DNA of 64,000 nucleotides from Chryseobacterium angstadtii (GCF_001045465.1 NZ_LFND01000006.1:186001-250000); one strand, 5' to 3'. Counted from the first letter of the stretch, positions 1-8,822 are shown. Made by a program: numbers and translations. The notes: generated by a model from the letters alone, not told the origin.

Positions 1-449
1 CAGCTACCCCTTCTGCAGAGGAACTTTTGGCAGAAGAGAAAGACCGTTACGTCAGATTATATGCAGAATTCGAAAACTATAAAAAAAGAACGTCAAAAGA
101 GAAGATGGAATTCTTCCAGTATGCCAATCAGGATATGATGGTATCTATGCTGGGAGTTTTAGATGATTTTGAAAGAGCTCTTAAAGAGATTGCTAAAAAC
201 GGAAATCCATCTGATCTTCAGGGGGTAGAACTGATCTATCAGAAGTTTAAAAACAAACTTACCGAAAAAGGCTTAAAAGCAATGGAAGTAAATGCCGGAG
301 ATACTTTTAATGTAGATTTCCATGAGGCAATTACTCAGATTCCTGCACCATCGGAAGATCTAAAAGGCAAAATCGTGGATGTTATTGAAACAGGATATAC
401 TTTGAGTGATAAGGTGATCCGTTTTGCAAAAGTAGTAACAGGAAACTAA
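1..449 (+). CDS. grpE: GrpE nucleotide exchange factor (5' end cut by window)
   Basis: GrpE releases ADP from DnaK and so drives the DnaK-DnaJ chaperone cycle in the cytoplasm. The reading frame is already open at base 3 (Ala-Thr-Pro-Ser-Ala-Glu-Glu), so the true start lies left of the window and the TTG at base 27 is not the start. The visible part holds the end of the long N-terminal helix (KDRYVRLYAEFENYKKRT, the typical GrpE coiled-coil signature) and the C-terminal beta domain (HEAITQIPAP, then GYTLSDKVIRFAKVVV-like ending). dnaJ follows 104 bases downstream on the same strand, the usual grpE-dnaJ order. Identification is secure; only the N-terminus is missing. Confidence 0.96.
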   Translation, partial: ATPSAEELLAEEKDRYVRLYAEFENYKKRTSKEKMEFFQYANQDMMVSMLGVLDDFERALKEIAKNGNPSDLQGVELIYQKFKNKLTEKGLKAMEVNAGDTFNVDFHEAITQIPAPSEDLKGKIVDVIETGYTLSDKVIRFAKVVTGN

Positions 450-451
450 AA

Positions 452-550
452 GTAAATAAATGATAAATGGTGATAGATAATTGACTGACAGCGGGTTTTA
501 AACCATAAGCAATAGGCATCAATTATCATTTATCAATAATCAATTATAAG
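452..550. repeat. Imperfect inverted AT-rich spacer between grpE and dnaJ
   Basis: The spacer holds two related AT-rich stretches in opposite orientation (around 456-483 and 518-546), each built from GATAAATG and GATAATTGA words. The match is imperfect. It resembles other simple word-like spacers in this window and may be the same class of intergenic repeat. It contains no gene. Confidence 0.35.
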
Positions 551-553
551 AAT

Positions 554-1675
554 ATGTCAAAAAGAGATTATTACGAGGTTCTTGAGATCAGTAAATCTGC
601 ATCGGCCGACGAGATAAAGAAATCATACCGAAAAATGGCCATCAAATATCACCCGGATAAAAATCCAGGAGACAAGGAGGCTGAAGAAAAATTTAAAGAA
701 GCTGCAGAAGCTTACGAAGTACTGAGCGACGACCAGAAGCGTGCACGATACGATCAGTTCGGTCATGCCGGAATGGGCGGTAATGGTGGCTTCGGAGGAG
801 GAGGCTTCGGAGGAGGAGGTATGAATATGGAAGATATTTTCAGCCAGTTTGGAGATATTTTCGGCGGAGGTTTCGGTGGCTTTGGCGGAGGAGGCGGAGG
901 ACGCCAGCAGGTGAAAGGTTCCAATTTAAGGATCAGAATCAAACTGAACCTTGAAGAAATGGTGAACGGGACACAGAAAACCATCAAAGTAAAAAAAATG
1001 AAGACGGCTGAAGGAGCCACTTCAAAAACCTGTCCTACCTGTAACGGTTCAGGAGTTCAGCTTAAAGTAATGAACACGATGTTTGGCCAGATGCAGACGC
1101 AGACTACCTGCGGAACCTGCCAGGGAATCGGGAAAGTAGCTGATAAAATTCCTGCAGGAGCCAATGCACAGGGACTGATAAAAGACGAGGAAGAAATCTC
1201 AATTAATATTCCGGCAGGTGCAAGAGACGGTATCCAGCTTAATGTAAGAGGAAAAGGTAACGATGCTCCATTCGGAGGTGTTCCGGGAGACTTATTGGTG
1301 ATCATTGAAGAGGAAGTAGATAAAACGATCAAGAGAGAAGGTGATAATCTTCATCAGGAATTATATGTTTCTTTTGCTGAAGCAGCTTTAGGAACGAAGA
1401 AAGAAGTTCCTACGGTAGGTGGTAAAGTAAAAATCACGGTTGATCCGGGTACACAATCCGGAAAGATTCTCAGATTAGCCGGAAAAGGGCTTCCAAGTAT
1501 CGACAGCTATGGTAAAGGCGATATGTTTATTCACATCAATGTATGGACTCCACAAAAGCTGACGAAGGATCAGAAAGATTTCTTCGAGAAGCAGATGTCC
1601 AGCGGAGAAATGGTTGCAGAACCTTCCGGAAAGGAAAAAACTTTTTTTGATAAAGTGAAAGATTTATTCAACTAA
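554..1675 (+). CDS. dnaJ: Chaperone DnaJ with only one zinc centre
   Basis: Co-chaperone that delivers clients to DnaK and stimulates its ATPase. The J domain (residues 1-70) has the HPD motif at 33-35. A Gly/Phe-rich linker follows (about 71-117), then the substrate-binding beta domains. Type I DnaJ proteins usually carry four CxxCxGxG motifs. Here only two remain, C160-P-T-C163 and C186-G-T-C189. By position these are motifs 2 and 3 (zinc centre II). Motif 1 is replaced by a Lys/Ala-rich stretch and motif 4 by IPAGANAQG, so zinc centre I is absent. The total length (373) is normal for the family. I recall similar loss in other flavobacterial DnaJ proteins, so it is probably a lineage trait and not decay. 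It lies downstream of grpE. Confidence 0.96.
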   Translation: MSKRDYYEVLEISKSASADEIKKSYRKMAIKYHPDKNPGDKEAEEKFKEAAEAYEVLSDDQKRARYDQFGHAGMGGNGGFGGGGFGGGGMNMEDIFSQFGDIFGGGFGGFGGGGGGRQQVKGSNLRIRIKLNLEEMVNGTQKTIKVKKMKTAEGATSKTCPTCNGSGVQLKVMNTMFGQMQTQTTCGTCQGIGKVADKIPAGANAQGLIKDEEEISINIPAGARDGIQLNVRGKGNDAPFGGVPGDLLVIIEEEVDKTIKREGDNLHQELYVSFAEAALGTKKEVPTVGGKVKITVDPGTQSGKILRLAGKGLPSIDSYGKGDMFIHINVWTPQKLTKDQKDFFEKQMSSGEMVAEPSGKEKTFFDKVKDLFN

Positions 1676-1682
1676 AATATTA

Positions 1683-1712
1683 AAAAAAGAGGCTTTTGTT
1701 AGCCTCTTTTTT
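1683..1712 (+). terminator. Rho-independent terminator after dnaJ
   Basis: A 12-bp perfect stem (1683-1694 with 1701-1712), six-base loop and T-run directly after the dnaJ stop codon. Confidence 0.88.
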
Positions 1713-1724
1713 GTGTTAAATACA

Positions 1725-1753
1725 TCGGGGCGGCTTCTACGAAGCCGCCCCGA
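1725..1753. terminator. GC-rich perfect hairpin between convergent genes
   Basis: A 13-bp perfect inverted repeat (1725-1737 and 1741-1753) with a 3-base loop, almost all G and C. It lies just past the 3' end of the minus-strand DUF808 gene and just after the dnaJ terminator. It lacks a clear T-run, so it may be a dispersed palindrome as well as a stop signal. A similar GC-rich hairpin occurs at 44423-44453. Confidence 0.55.
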
Positions 1754-1775
1754 GACGTTTATTATAATCAGATTT

Positions 1776-2675
1776 CTATTTCTTCTTTACTAGAGAAACA
1801 GCCCCTTTTCCAATCGTAAAAAGTGCCACAGCAAACAAGCCTCCTACAAGTCCCAGAATAATTTCTTTTAAGATAGTAAGCAACTCATTTGAAGACCAGG
1901 AAGGTAAAACATGGTGTAGAAATTCTACTCTATGGGCAAAAATACCGCCAGCTACCATGATCAAAGCAATAGTCCCTATCACTCCCAACGCTTTAATAAC
2001 AACAGGTAAAGCTTTTACCAAAAAGTGTCCAAGCTTGCTGAAGAAGCCTTTGTCATTACTTTTTTTGATTAATTTGAATCCTGCATCGTCCATTCTCACG
2101 ATCAAAGCAACAATTCCGTACACTCCTACAGTCGCTATAAAAGCAACCAGACTGGTAACCAAAATCTGAGTAATGAAAGGATGACTTTCTTCCAAAACCG
2201 TTCCCAAAGCAATAATGACGATCTCTACAGATAAAATAAAATCTGTGGTAATAGCGGATTTTATCTTTGCTTTTTCTATTTCTTCATCACTTTTTTCGTC
2301 TTCTACAATTTCTTCTACCACTTCGTGGCCTTTTTTGTCCCGGTGAAAAAGAAATTCTATGATTTTTTCAACACCTTCAAACGCCAGATAGAGTCCTCCC
2401 AGAATCAACACGTAGTTAATGGCCGGAGCATAGAGCCAGTTGAGAAGGAATACAACCGGAAGAATAATGAGTTTATTGATAAAGGAACCTTTTGTAATGG
2501 CCCACAAAACCGGGATTTCCCGTGAAGAAAGAAAACCTGTAGCTTTCTCCGCATTCACCGCCAGGTCATCGCCCAGAATACCTGCTGTTCTCTGTGTAGC
2601 TATTTTACTTGTAACCGCTACATCATCCATCAGCGCTGCAATATCATCCAAAATCGCAAAAAAACCAGATGCCAT
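1776..2675 (-). CDS. DUF808 (YedI-like) inner-membrane protein
   Basis: The N-terminus (MASGFFAILDDIAALMDD, then KIATQRTAGILGDDLAVNA) is the hallmark of the DUF808/YedI family, and 299 residues is the normal length. Several hydrophobic segments follow (around 63-100, 145-190, 220-250 and 270-290), so it is an integral inner-membrane protein. A charged loop near 115-140 (HEVVEEIVEDEKSDEEIEK) should be cytoplasmic. The family has no firmly established biochemical role that I can name. It stands alone on the minus strand, convergent with dnaJ and divergent from the serine hydrolase. Confidence 0.88.
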   Translation of the reverse strand: MASGFFAILDDIAALMDDVAVTSKIATQRTAGILGDDLAVNAEKATGFLSSREIPVLWAITKGSFINKLIILPVVFLLNWLYAPAINYVLILGGLYLAFEGVEKIIEFLFHRDKKGHEVVEEIVEDEKSDEEIEKAKIKSAITTDFILSVEIVIIALGTVLEESHPFITQILVTSLVAFIATVGVYGIVALIVRMDDAGFKLIKKSNDKGFFSKLGHFLVKALPVVIKALGVIGTIALIMVAGGIFAHRVEFLHHVLPSWSSNELLTILKEIILGLVGGLFAVALFTIGKGAVSLVKKK

Positions 2676-2837
2676 ATTATTTTAATATTTTTTTAATATA
2701 TGTTAAGTCCCGCAAAAATAATTATTAAAATCTATTTTTATTTGTTTCTGAATATTAAATTTAAATATTTCTGATGATAAACTGCTTACCTGAGCAAAAG
2801 TCTGCTTATTTTTAACCTGTTTTTTAAACAAGATATC

Positions 2838-4226
2838 ATGCGCCATAAAAATAACCTTCTTTTCCTGAGTTACATAACTTTTATACTCAGTATATTCTGT
2901 TCTCCTTTAAAGGCTCAACTTAAAACAGAAATCAATGGAAAAAAGCTGGAAACAAAGAGGAAGGCTATTGAGAATATTATACAGGCTTACCAGGCTATCA
3001 ACAAATTCAACGGAACAGCCCTGATACACGACCATACAACCATCTTCGAAAAGTCTTACGGATGGCAGAATGCTGAAAAACATATTCCAAACCGGAACAG
3101 CGGTGTTTATCAGATTGCTTCTTTAACCAAGTCTTTTACTGCATTAACTATTGTAAAACTCGATGAAGAAGGGAAACTTTCTGTAAAAGATCCTGTTTCT
3201 AAATTTATTCCAGACTATCCGAGGGGAAATGATATCACCATTGAACATCTTCTTACCCACACTTCCGGAATTTATGAAGCCCTCCGGAATAAGGAATATT
3301 TCCGCCTTCTTCATACCGGGCAAAGTATTTCCAAGGATATGAATATTTCCTTTTTTAAAAATGAACCTTTAGATTTCGAACCCGGAACCCAGTTCTCCTA
3401 TACTAATTCCGGCTACATTCTTTTAGGAATAATCATCGAAAAAGTTACAGGCTTGTCATATGAGGATGCTGTAAGAAAAATAATTTTAAATTCTTTAAAA
3501 ATGAATCACACCGGATTTGATTATCCGAAACTGAAAAGTCCGGACAAAACGGTCCCTTATGACTATCTTTCCAAAACAAAGCAGGAAAAAACCGAAATAT
3601 GGAATCCGGAACTTACAGGCCCTGCAGGACAGATTTACAGTACAGCTGAAGATCTGTACAAATATTATCAGGGACTCAGAGATTACAAAATAGTTTCTAA
3701 GGAAAGTTTTAAAAAGGCGACCACTCCATTTCTAAGCGGCTATGGATACGGCTGGTTTATTGATGATCTTTTTGGTAAAAAGCTGATTAATCACGGAGGA
3801 AATATTGAAGGAGCTACCAGCTATTTTGCCATGCTTCCTGATGATGACATCTGCATTATTCTGCTTAACAATATCACAAGCAAAAAGCTTGAAAAAGCGG
3901 GCAACACTATTTTAGCAGCCCTTTTAGATCAGCCTTATGATCTTCCAAAGCCAAAAAAGGAAATCACACTGGAGCCTTCCCTACTTCAGAAATATGTTGG
4001 AAATTACAAACTATCTGATGATAGTATTATCCATGTGCTTTATGAAAACGGACAGCTTTTTCTTCAGAACGGCAACGAGCCTAAAGTCAAAATGCTGGCT
4101 GAAAAAGAGAACTCATTTTTCCTTCAGGATGATGATTCGGAAATTACATTTATCTTTACAAAAGGTGAAAAGGATGCTATCTCGATAAAAAAAGGACTTT
4201 CATCAAAAACAGCGGAAAAACTTTAA
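2838..4226 (+). CDS. Secreted serine hydrolase, class C beta-lactamase fold
   Basis: The first 26 residues form a signal peptide ending SPLKAQ, so the mature protein is exported to the periplasm or beyond. The penicillin-binding/beta-lactamase motifs are all visible: nucleophile S95-L-T-K98, Y188-T-N190 (the YxN element) and H319-G-G321 (in place of KTG). The HTSG stretch near 141-144 is typical of AmpC-like esterases. The C-terminal ~85 residues look like a separate beta domain (the DUF3471 type that often follows such hydrolases). The family includes esterases, D-aminopeptidases and lactamases; the HGG variant argues for an esterase or peptidase over an antibiotic-inactivating enzyme, but substrate cannot be read from sequence. 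Monocistronic by spacing. Confidence 0.87.
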   Translation: MRHKNNLLFLSYITFILSIFCSPLKAQLKTEINGKKLETKRKAIENIIQAYQAINKFNGTALIHDHTTIFEKSYGWQNAEKHIPNRNSGVYQIASLTKSFTALTIVKLDEEGKLSVKDPVSKFIPDYPRGNDITIEHLLTHTSGIYEALRNKEYFRLLHTGQSISKDMNISFFKNEPLDFEPGTQFSYTNSGYILLGIIIEKVTGLSYEDAVRKIILNSLKMNHTGFDYPKLKSPDKTVPYDYLSKTKQEKTEIWNPELTGPAGQIYSTAEDLYKYYQGLRDYKIVSKESFKKATTPFLSGYGYGWFIDDLFGKKLINHGGNIEGATSYFAMLPDDDICIILLNNITSKKLEKAGNTILAALLDQPYDLPKPKKEITLEPSLLQKYVGNYKLSDDSIIHVLYENGQLFLQNGNEPKVKMLAEKENSFFLQDDDSEITFIFTKGEKDAISIKKGLSSKTAEKL

Positions 4227-4245
4227 GGCGGCAGAATGGTGGATT

Positions 4246-4375
4246 TTGATTCGCAAGTGAATGGTCAATAAGTGAATTCTGGATTTTGAATTGTGAATTT
4301 TGAATTTAAAGAACCAATCAAAACTAGTCGAATCACAAACCTCGCATCCCGCAACTCGCACCCCGAAACCCACAT
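4246..4375 (+). repeat. Composite word-like intergenic repeat, copy 1
   Basis: Holds in order a GTGAATGGTCAAT word, a GAATTTTGAATT-type run, a linker resembling CAATCAAAACTAGTCGAATC, and a C-rich run of CCCGCAACTCGCACCCCG type. The same order, or its exact reverse complement, recurs at 7258-7462, 8700-8822, 10270-10510 and 40622-40825. Annotated only from direct comparison within this window. Confidence 0.7.
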
Positions 4376-4408
4376 CACGAAATCCGAAAAATTCCGTAAA
4401 TTTAAGTA

Positions 4409-5278
4409 ATGAAAAAGCTTATCCTCAGATACCATTTTTTTGTTGTAGGATGTCTCAGCTTCCTGCTGCAGTCCTGCAATACAAGATTCAGGGTTTGGGT
4501 AGGTCAGGACGGCCAGCAGAAAATATACAATCTGAAGTATGGCGAACATAAAAGACAGAAAATGGACGTTTTTCTTCCTAAGGATTATCCGGAAGACACT
4601 CCCGTTGTCCTGATCGTGCACGGCGGCGCATGGACTCTCGGGAAAAAAGAACACATGATCCAGATTCAGAAAATGCTTTTTACTCATCAGATTCCGAGTG
4701 TCAACATGAACTACCGGCTGGTTTCAAAGCGGAAAAAAATCACTTATAAACAGCAGCTGGAAGATATTGGCCTTGCTATTGAAAAATTTAATTCTCTGGC
4801 CGGAAAAGCAGAACTTCAGCCCGACAATTATATTATTCTGGGAGAAAGTGCCGGCGGCCACCTTGCTCTTCTTTACGGATACCGGCATCCGGAACAGATC
4901 AGGAAGATTATTTCCCTGAGCGGGCCTACCGATTTTTACAGTCCGGAATATCTGAATTCATTTTATTCAAAATATACTTCTCCTACTTTCCAGAAGGTGG
5001 TAGGAACAAAGTTTGACCGTAAAAATGTTGCTGCTGCGTTTAAAGAAGCCAGCCCGATTGCCAACATATCCAATGTGCCTACTTTACTGTTTCAGGGAAA
5101 TAACGATTTTCTGGTGAATCAGCATCAGGGATTGTCTATGGATTCTGCTCTTACAAAGCTTAATATTCCTCACAGACTTGTCTTTATGGACAGAACCGGG
5201 CATGTTCCAAGACTTTTCAGCAAAATAAAAAGAGACAGCATCATTTATCCGAATATTCTGGAATGGATAAAAAAATAA
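4409..5278 (+). CDS. Alpha/beta hydrolase lipoprotein (BD-FAE/HSL-type esterase)
   Basis: A lipoprotein signal peptide ends in L20-Q-S-C23, so the mature protein should be lipidated at C23. The residues after the Cys (NTRFRV) lack the acidic surface-export signal, so an inward-facing position is likely. The HGGAW oxyanion-hole motif is at 71-75 and the nucleophile elbow G145-E-S147-A-G-G. A C-terminal His (DRTGHVPRLF) and an upstream Asp (QGNNDFLV) complete a plausible triad. These motifs place it in the HGG-containing carboxylesterase/lipase group. Substrate is unknown. Transcription ends in a hairpin that overlaps its own stop codon. Confidence 0.85.
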   Translation: MKKLILRYHFFVVGCLSFLLQSCNTRFRVWVGQDGQQKIYNLKYGEHKRQKMDVFLPKDYPEDTPVVLIVHGGAWTLGKKEHMIQIQKMLFTHQIPSVNMNYRLVSKRKKITYKQQLEDIGLAIEKFNSLAGKAELQPDNYIILGESAGGHLALLYGYRHPEQIRKIISLSGPTDFYSPEYLNSFYSKYTSPTFQKVVGTKFDRKNVAAAFKEASPIANISNVPTLLFQGNNDFLVNQHQGLSMDSALTKLNIPHRLVFMDRTGHVPRLFSKIKRDSIIYPNILEWIKK

Positions 5279-5300
5279 CCTGCCGGAAAGCAGGTTATTT
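5273..5300. terminator. Bidirectional terminator overlapping a stop codon
   Basis: An 11-bp perfect stem (5273-5283 with 5290-5300) contains the TAA stop of the upstream esterase (5276-5278). With A- and T-runs on both sides it can serve both this gene and the convergent DedA gene. Confidence 0.85.
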
Positions 5301-5321
5301 CTAATATTTTTATTGATTTTA

Positions 5322-6017
5322 TTACTCAGAATCTTTGTCTTCATATTTAGAAAAATCATCTTTCTTCCCGAAAACAAATTTGATAATCACCGGAAGAGTA
5401 GTTACCAGAACGATGATGATGATGATAAGCTCCAATTTTTCTTTAAGGTTGATCCCGAACTGCTCCTGGAATAATTTATCCAGATAATGTCCTGCAAAAA
5501 TCAGGATGAAGGACCAAAGCACAGCTCCGATTATATTATCTCTTAAAAACTCTTTCTTATCCATTTTCACAATCCCTGCAACAATCGGAGTAAAGGTTCT
5601 CACTACCGGTAAAAATCTGGCCATAATAATTGCGAGTGCCCCGTGTTTTTCAAAAAAGTCGTGAGCCTGATAAAGGTATTTCTTTTTAAACAGCATGGTA
5701 TCTTGCTTTTTGTATAAAGCAGGACCAGTTTTCACTCCGAAATAATAACCGATTTCATTTCCGATGATCGCTGCAATAGCTACACATGAAGCCAGAATAG
5801 TTGTATCTAACAAATCGCTCCCCGTGGAGCCAAAAGTCTCTTTGATGATTTCAACGGCATAAATTCCTGATACAAACAGAAGTGAATCTCCAGGTAGAAA
5901 AAATCCTACAAAAAGCCCTGTTTCAGCAAAAACAATAAATAAAATAAGCCAGAATCCACCCATTTTAATGTAAAACTCGGGATTCAGTAAATCTCTCCAG
6001 CTATTGAAATCTTCCAT
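5322..6017 (-). CDS. DedA family membrane protein
   Basis: The DedA signature is clear: ETGLFVGFFLPGDSLLFVSG near residues 27-46 and RFLPVVRTFTPIVAG in the middle of the protein. 231 residues with several hydrophobic segments fits the family. Established members (including UptA and PopT) recycle undecaprenyl phosphate or move phospholipids across the inner membrane, and are linked to proton-motive-force maintenance. Which substrate this paralog handles cannot be told. The C-terminus is charged and cytoplasmic-looking (KFVFGKKDDFSKYEDKDSE). Confidence 0.93.
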   Translation of the reverse strand: MEDFNSWRDLLNPEFYIKMGGFWLILFIVFAETGLFVGFFLPGDSLLFVSGIYAVEIIKETFGSTGSDLLDTTILASCVAIAAIIGNEIGYYFGVKTGPALYKKQDTMLFKKKYLYQAHDFFEKHGALAIIMARFLPVVRTFTPIVAGIVKMDKKEFLRDNIIGAVLWSFILIFAGHYLDKLFQEQFGINLKEKLELIIIIIVLVTTLPVIIKFVFGKKDDFSKYEDKDSE

Positions 6018-6104
6018 ATATAACGATTAGCAACAAAAGTAAGTGTAAAAAGTCTTAAACAAAAATTAATTATAAGATTTTAACTAAAATCCGGACATGA
6101 TATT

Positions 6105-7217
6105 TTACAAGTCCAGATCATCATCTGAAACAGCGGTACCATCGGCCATCAGGAACGCTTTCAGGAATGGGGTAATATTTCCGTTCATCACAGAATCCAC
6201 ATCTGAAGTTTCATGAGCAGAACGAACATCTTTTACCAATTTGTAAGGGTGCATCACATAGTTTCTGATCTGGCTTCCCCACTCTATTTTCATTTTATTG
6301 GCTTCTATCTCATTTCTGGCCTTCATACGTGCTTCAAGCTCCATTTCATAAAGTCTTGAACGAAGAAGTTGCATAGCTTTTTCCTTGTTCTGAAGCTGGG
6401 AACGGGATTCGGAGTTCTCAATAATAATTCCGGTAGGTGCGTGACGAAGACGTACAGCCGTTTCTACCTTGTTTACGTTCTGTCCTCCAGCTCCGGAAGA
6501 TCTCATGGTTTCAAATGAAATATCGGCAGGATTGATGTTGATTTCAATAGTATCATCCACCAAAGGATACACGTATACCGAAACGAAACTCGTATGACGT
6601 TTCGCATTACTGTCAAAAGGTGAAATTCTTACCAGTCTGTGTACTCCGTTCTCCCCTTTCAGATATCCGAATGCATATTCTCCGTCTATTTCTAAGGTTA
6701 CGGTTTTCACTCCGGCTACATCTCCTTCCTGGAAGTTGAGTTCACGGATTTTATACCCTTGCTTTTCAGCCCACATGGTATACATTCTCATCAACATGGA
6801 AGCCCAGTCGCAACTTTCCGTACCTCCTGCCCCGGCAGTGATCTGAAGAACAGCAGAAAGCTCGTCTCCTTCATTGGAAAGCATGTTTTTAAACTCAAGG
6901 TCTTCTATTTTTTCTACAAGTTTCGGGAATGTTTCATCAAGCTCTTTTTCAGAGTCCGGATCTTCTTTGGCAAATTCCGCCAGCACCTGCAGGTCTTCAA
7001 ACTGGGTACTGATCTCTTCATAGTCTTCTACCCATCTCTTTTTGGAACGAAGCTGCTTCAGGAAAACCTCTGCTTCTTTCGGGTTGTTCCAAAACTCAGG
7101 AGCAGCTGTTTTTTCATCGTCATTCGATATTTCTATCTTCTTTTTATCTATCTGAAGGTATTTATGTAAGTCTCCGATTCTGGAGTGAACTTCTTTTATC
7201 TGGTCGTTGTTGATCAC
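6105..7217 (-). CDS. prfB: Peptide chain release factor 2, no programmed frameshift
   Basis: RF2 hydrolyses peptidyl-tRNA at UGA and UAA codons. The codon-recognition tripeptide S199-P-F201 marks RF2 (RF1 would have PxT), and the catalytic G244-G-Q246 motif sits in SSGAGGQNVNK. The 370 residues are full length and lie in one open frame. At the position of the classic autoregulatory site (Leu-UGA in E. coli, RGYL/DYD), the codons here read CUU-CAG in frame, so the +1 frameshift control is missing. It is flanked by an intergenic repeat and the DedA gene, with no operon partner. Confidence 0.97.
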   Translation of the reverse strand: MINNDQIKEVHSRIGDLHKYLQIDKKKIEISNDDEKTAAPEFWNNPKEAEVFLKQLRSKKRWVEDYEEISTQFEDLQVLAEFAKEDPDSEKELDETFPKLVEKIEDLEFKNMLSNEGDELSAVLQITAGAGGTESCDWASMLMRMYTMWAEKQGYKIRELNFQEGDVAGVKTVTLEIDGEYAFGYLKGENGVHRLVRISPFDSNAKRHTSFVSVYVYPLVDDTIEININPADISFETMRSSGAGGQNVNKVETAVRLRHAPTGIIIENSESRSQLQNKEKAMQLLRSRLYEMELEARMKARNEIEANKMKIEWGSQIRNYVMHPYKLVKDVRSAHETSDVDSVMNGNITPFLKAFLMADGTAVSDDDLDL

Positions 7218-7257
7218 GAATTTGTAATTTTATACAAAAATACGGAATTTTTCGGAT

Positions 7258-7462
7258 TTCGAGGTTCGTGATTCGGGTTGCGAGGTTCGCGTTTGGGGTA
7301 GTTTAGTTACTCTTTTAAATCCACTATTCGCTTATTGACCATTCACAATATTTCTGGTCCGGGGTGCGAGTTTTGGGTTGCGAGATGCTAGTTCCGGGTT
7401 TCGAATAGTCTTTTTAATTCAAAATTCACGATTCAAAATCCAAAATTCACTTATTCACAATC
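7258..7462 (-). repeat. Composite word-like intergenic repeat, copy 2 (two partial units)
   Basis: Reverse-oriented relative to copy 1: G-rich GGGTTGCGAG words, a linker of AGTCTTTTTAATTC type, then ATTCAAAATTCA-type runs and CACTTATTCACAATC. Two incomplete units occur in a row. Confidence 0.65.
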
Positions 7463-7472
7463 ACCTTCCCTC

Positions 7473-8579
7473 TCAAATCATCCCGGCTACTATCTCCCCA
7501 ATTTTCGGGGCCAGAGCTACTCCCATTCCTGAGAGTCTTACTGCACAGAATTGTCGGTTGGAAAGCTGTTTTACGATGGGTGTTTTTTCTGAACCCATAG
7601 CCATAATTCCTGACCACCGGAGCGCAATTTTTATATCCTGACCCGGCAGAATAACTTCTTTTAAAAAGTTTTCCAAATGGTTTTGAAGAAATTCCGTGGT
7701 TTCAAAATTGGTGGTTTCTTCTGTTTTAAAATCCTGATTGCGGCCGCCGCCCAGCAATATTCTGTTTCCGAGGTTTCTGAAATAATAAAATCCTTCATCA
7801 TAATGGAAAGTTCCCTGCAGTTTCAAATCTTCAATGGGTTCCGTTAAAAGAATCTGTCCGCGCGCAGGAATGAGTTCTTCTTTTTCCATGAATTTTGAGC
7901 TGAATGCATTCGTACAGTAAATAACCTGATCCGCCTTTACAGAAAGTGCTTCCAGAAGGTGAACTTCACCTTCTTCTTCACACTCATTTATTTTTTCCAC
8001 TTCAGTCCCAAAAAGGAATTCTACTTTCAACTCATAGCATTTCTCCAAAAGTTTTTGCAAGAGTTTACCGGAATGCAGACTTCCTTCACAGGGATTTTCA
8101 ATCAGAAATTCAGATTTTCCGAGACCAAATTCCTTAATTTTTTCCTGGTTCAGGAAATAGGTTTTGTCGAGACCTGTTATTATTTTTAATTTTTCATTTA
8201 CTTCATCCAGCTGCTGTAAAGGTTCATCATTATTTAAAATTTCATAGCCTCCGTTCAGATCAAAATCTATTTCACTGTTCTTAAAATATCTTCTGATCTT
8301 CTGAAGCCCTTCATACCTCATCTTCACCAGTTTTAGTGTTTTGTCCCAACCCATTTTCCTGGAATCGGAAATCACTTCCGTAAGGCTTCCAAAGCAGGCA
8401 AAACCGGCATTCCGGGTAGAAGCTCCCAAAGGAGTTGTATTTCTTTCAATAATTAAAATCGATTTTCCGGGATATTTTTCTTTAATGCTCACAGCTGTCC
8501 AAAGCCCGGAAAATCCGGACCCGATGATGATGATATCCCGCTTTCTGTAAAAGGTTTCGAGTTCCCAGATGCTGTTCAT
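7473..8579 (-). CDS. FAD-dependent amino acid oxidase-like oxidoreductase (DAO family)
   Basis: The N-terminus shows the dinucleotide-binding motif GSGFSG in a DIIIIGSGFSGLWTAVSIKE context, followed by the acidic strand end LIIERN that binds the FAD ribose. The SGMGVALAP ending is the second FAD-contacting segment of the DAO superfamily. The middle (GGYEILNN, KGILLTEP-like RGQILLTEP, GGGRNQD) matches DadA/glycine-oxidase-like flavoproteins. Length 368 is typical. Substrate (a D-amino acid, sarcosine-like amine or other) cannot be assigned. No signal peptide, so cytoplasmic or membrane-peripheral. Isolated gene between two repeat-filled spacers. Confidence 0.85.
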   Translation of the reverse strand: MNSIWELETFYRKRDIIIIGSGFSGLWTAVSIKEKYPGKSILIIERNTTPLGASTRNAGFACFGSLTEVISDSRKMGWDKTLKLVKMRYEGLQKIRRYFKNSEIDFDLNGGYEILNNDEPLQQLDEVNEKLKIITGLDKTYFLNQEKIKEFGLGKSEFLIENPCEGSLHSGKLLQKLLEKCYELKVEFLFGTEVEKINECEEEGEVHLLEALSVKADQVIYCTNAFSSKFMEKEELIPARGQILLTEPIEDLKLQGTFHYDEGFYYFRNLGNRILLGGGRNQDFKTEETTNFETTEFLQNHLENFLKEVILPGQDIKIALRWSGIMAMGSEKTPIVKQLSNRQFCAVRLSGMGVALAPKIGEIVAGMI

Positions 8580-8699
8580 GAGTAATGAGTGATTGGTGAT
8601 GAGTAATTTTTTTAGATTTTAGATTTCAGACTGAGGCAAAGGTTTAGGCTTAGATTAAGAAGGTTGTTTGAACTCAAAATCGGAATTTAGAAACAGAAA

Positions 8700-8822
8700 G
8701 ACGGTGAATGGTCAATTGTCAATGAGTGAATTCTGAATCTTGAATTTTGGATTGTGAATCTTGAATTACAAAGAAGACAATTAAGACTACTCCAAACCCC
8801 GAATCCCCAAACTCTCTAACTC
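8700..8822 (+). repeat. Composite word-like intergenic repeat, copy 3
   Basis: The clearest forward copy: GTGAATGGTCAATTGTCAAT, GAGTGAATTC, three GAATCTTGAATT-type words, AAGACAATTAAGACTACTCC, then C-rich words. The near-exact reverse complement is at 10270-10510, on the other side of the AAA ATPase gene. It ends in a short tandem run of CTCTAACT (8811-8837). Confidence 0.75.

Noticed and set aside
763..1020. Minus-strand open frame rich in Pro opposite dnaJ
   Set aside because: It is the complement of the Gly-rich linker of dnaJ; composition is an artefact and there is no start context.
2838..4226. Considered as an antibiotic-inactivating beta-lactamase
   Set aside because: The third motif is HGG and not KTG and there is an extra C-terminal domain; esterase or peptidase is at least as likely.
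4265..4687. 140-codon minus-strand frame opposite the start of the lipoprotein esterase
   Set aside because: Runs through a composite repeat and antisense to a clear lipoprotein gene; no recognisable protein features.
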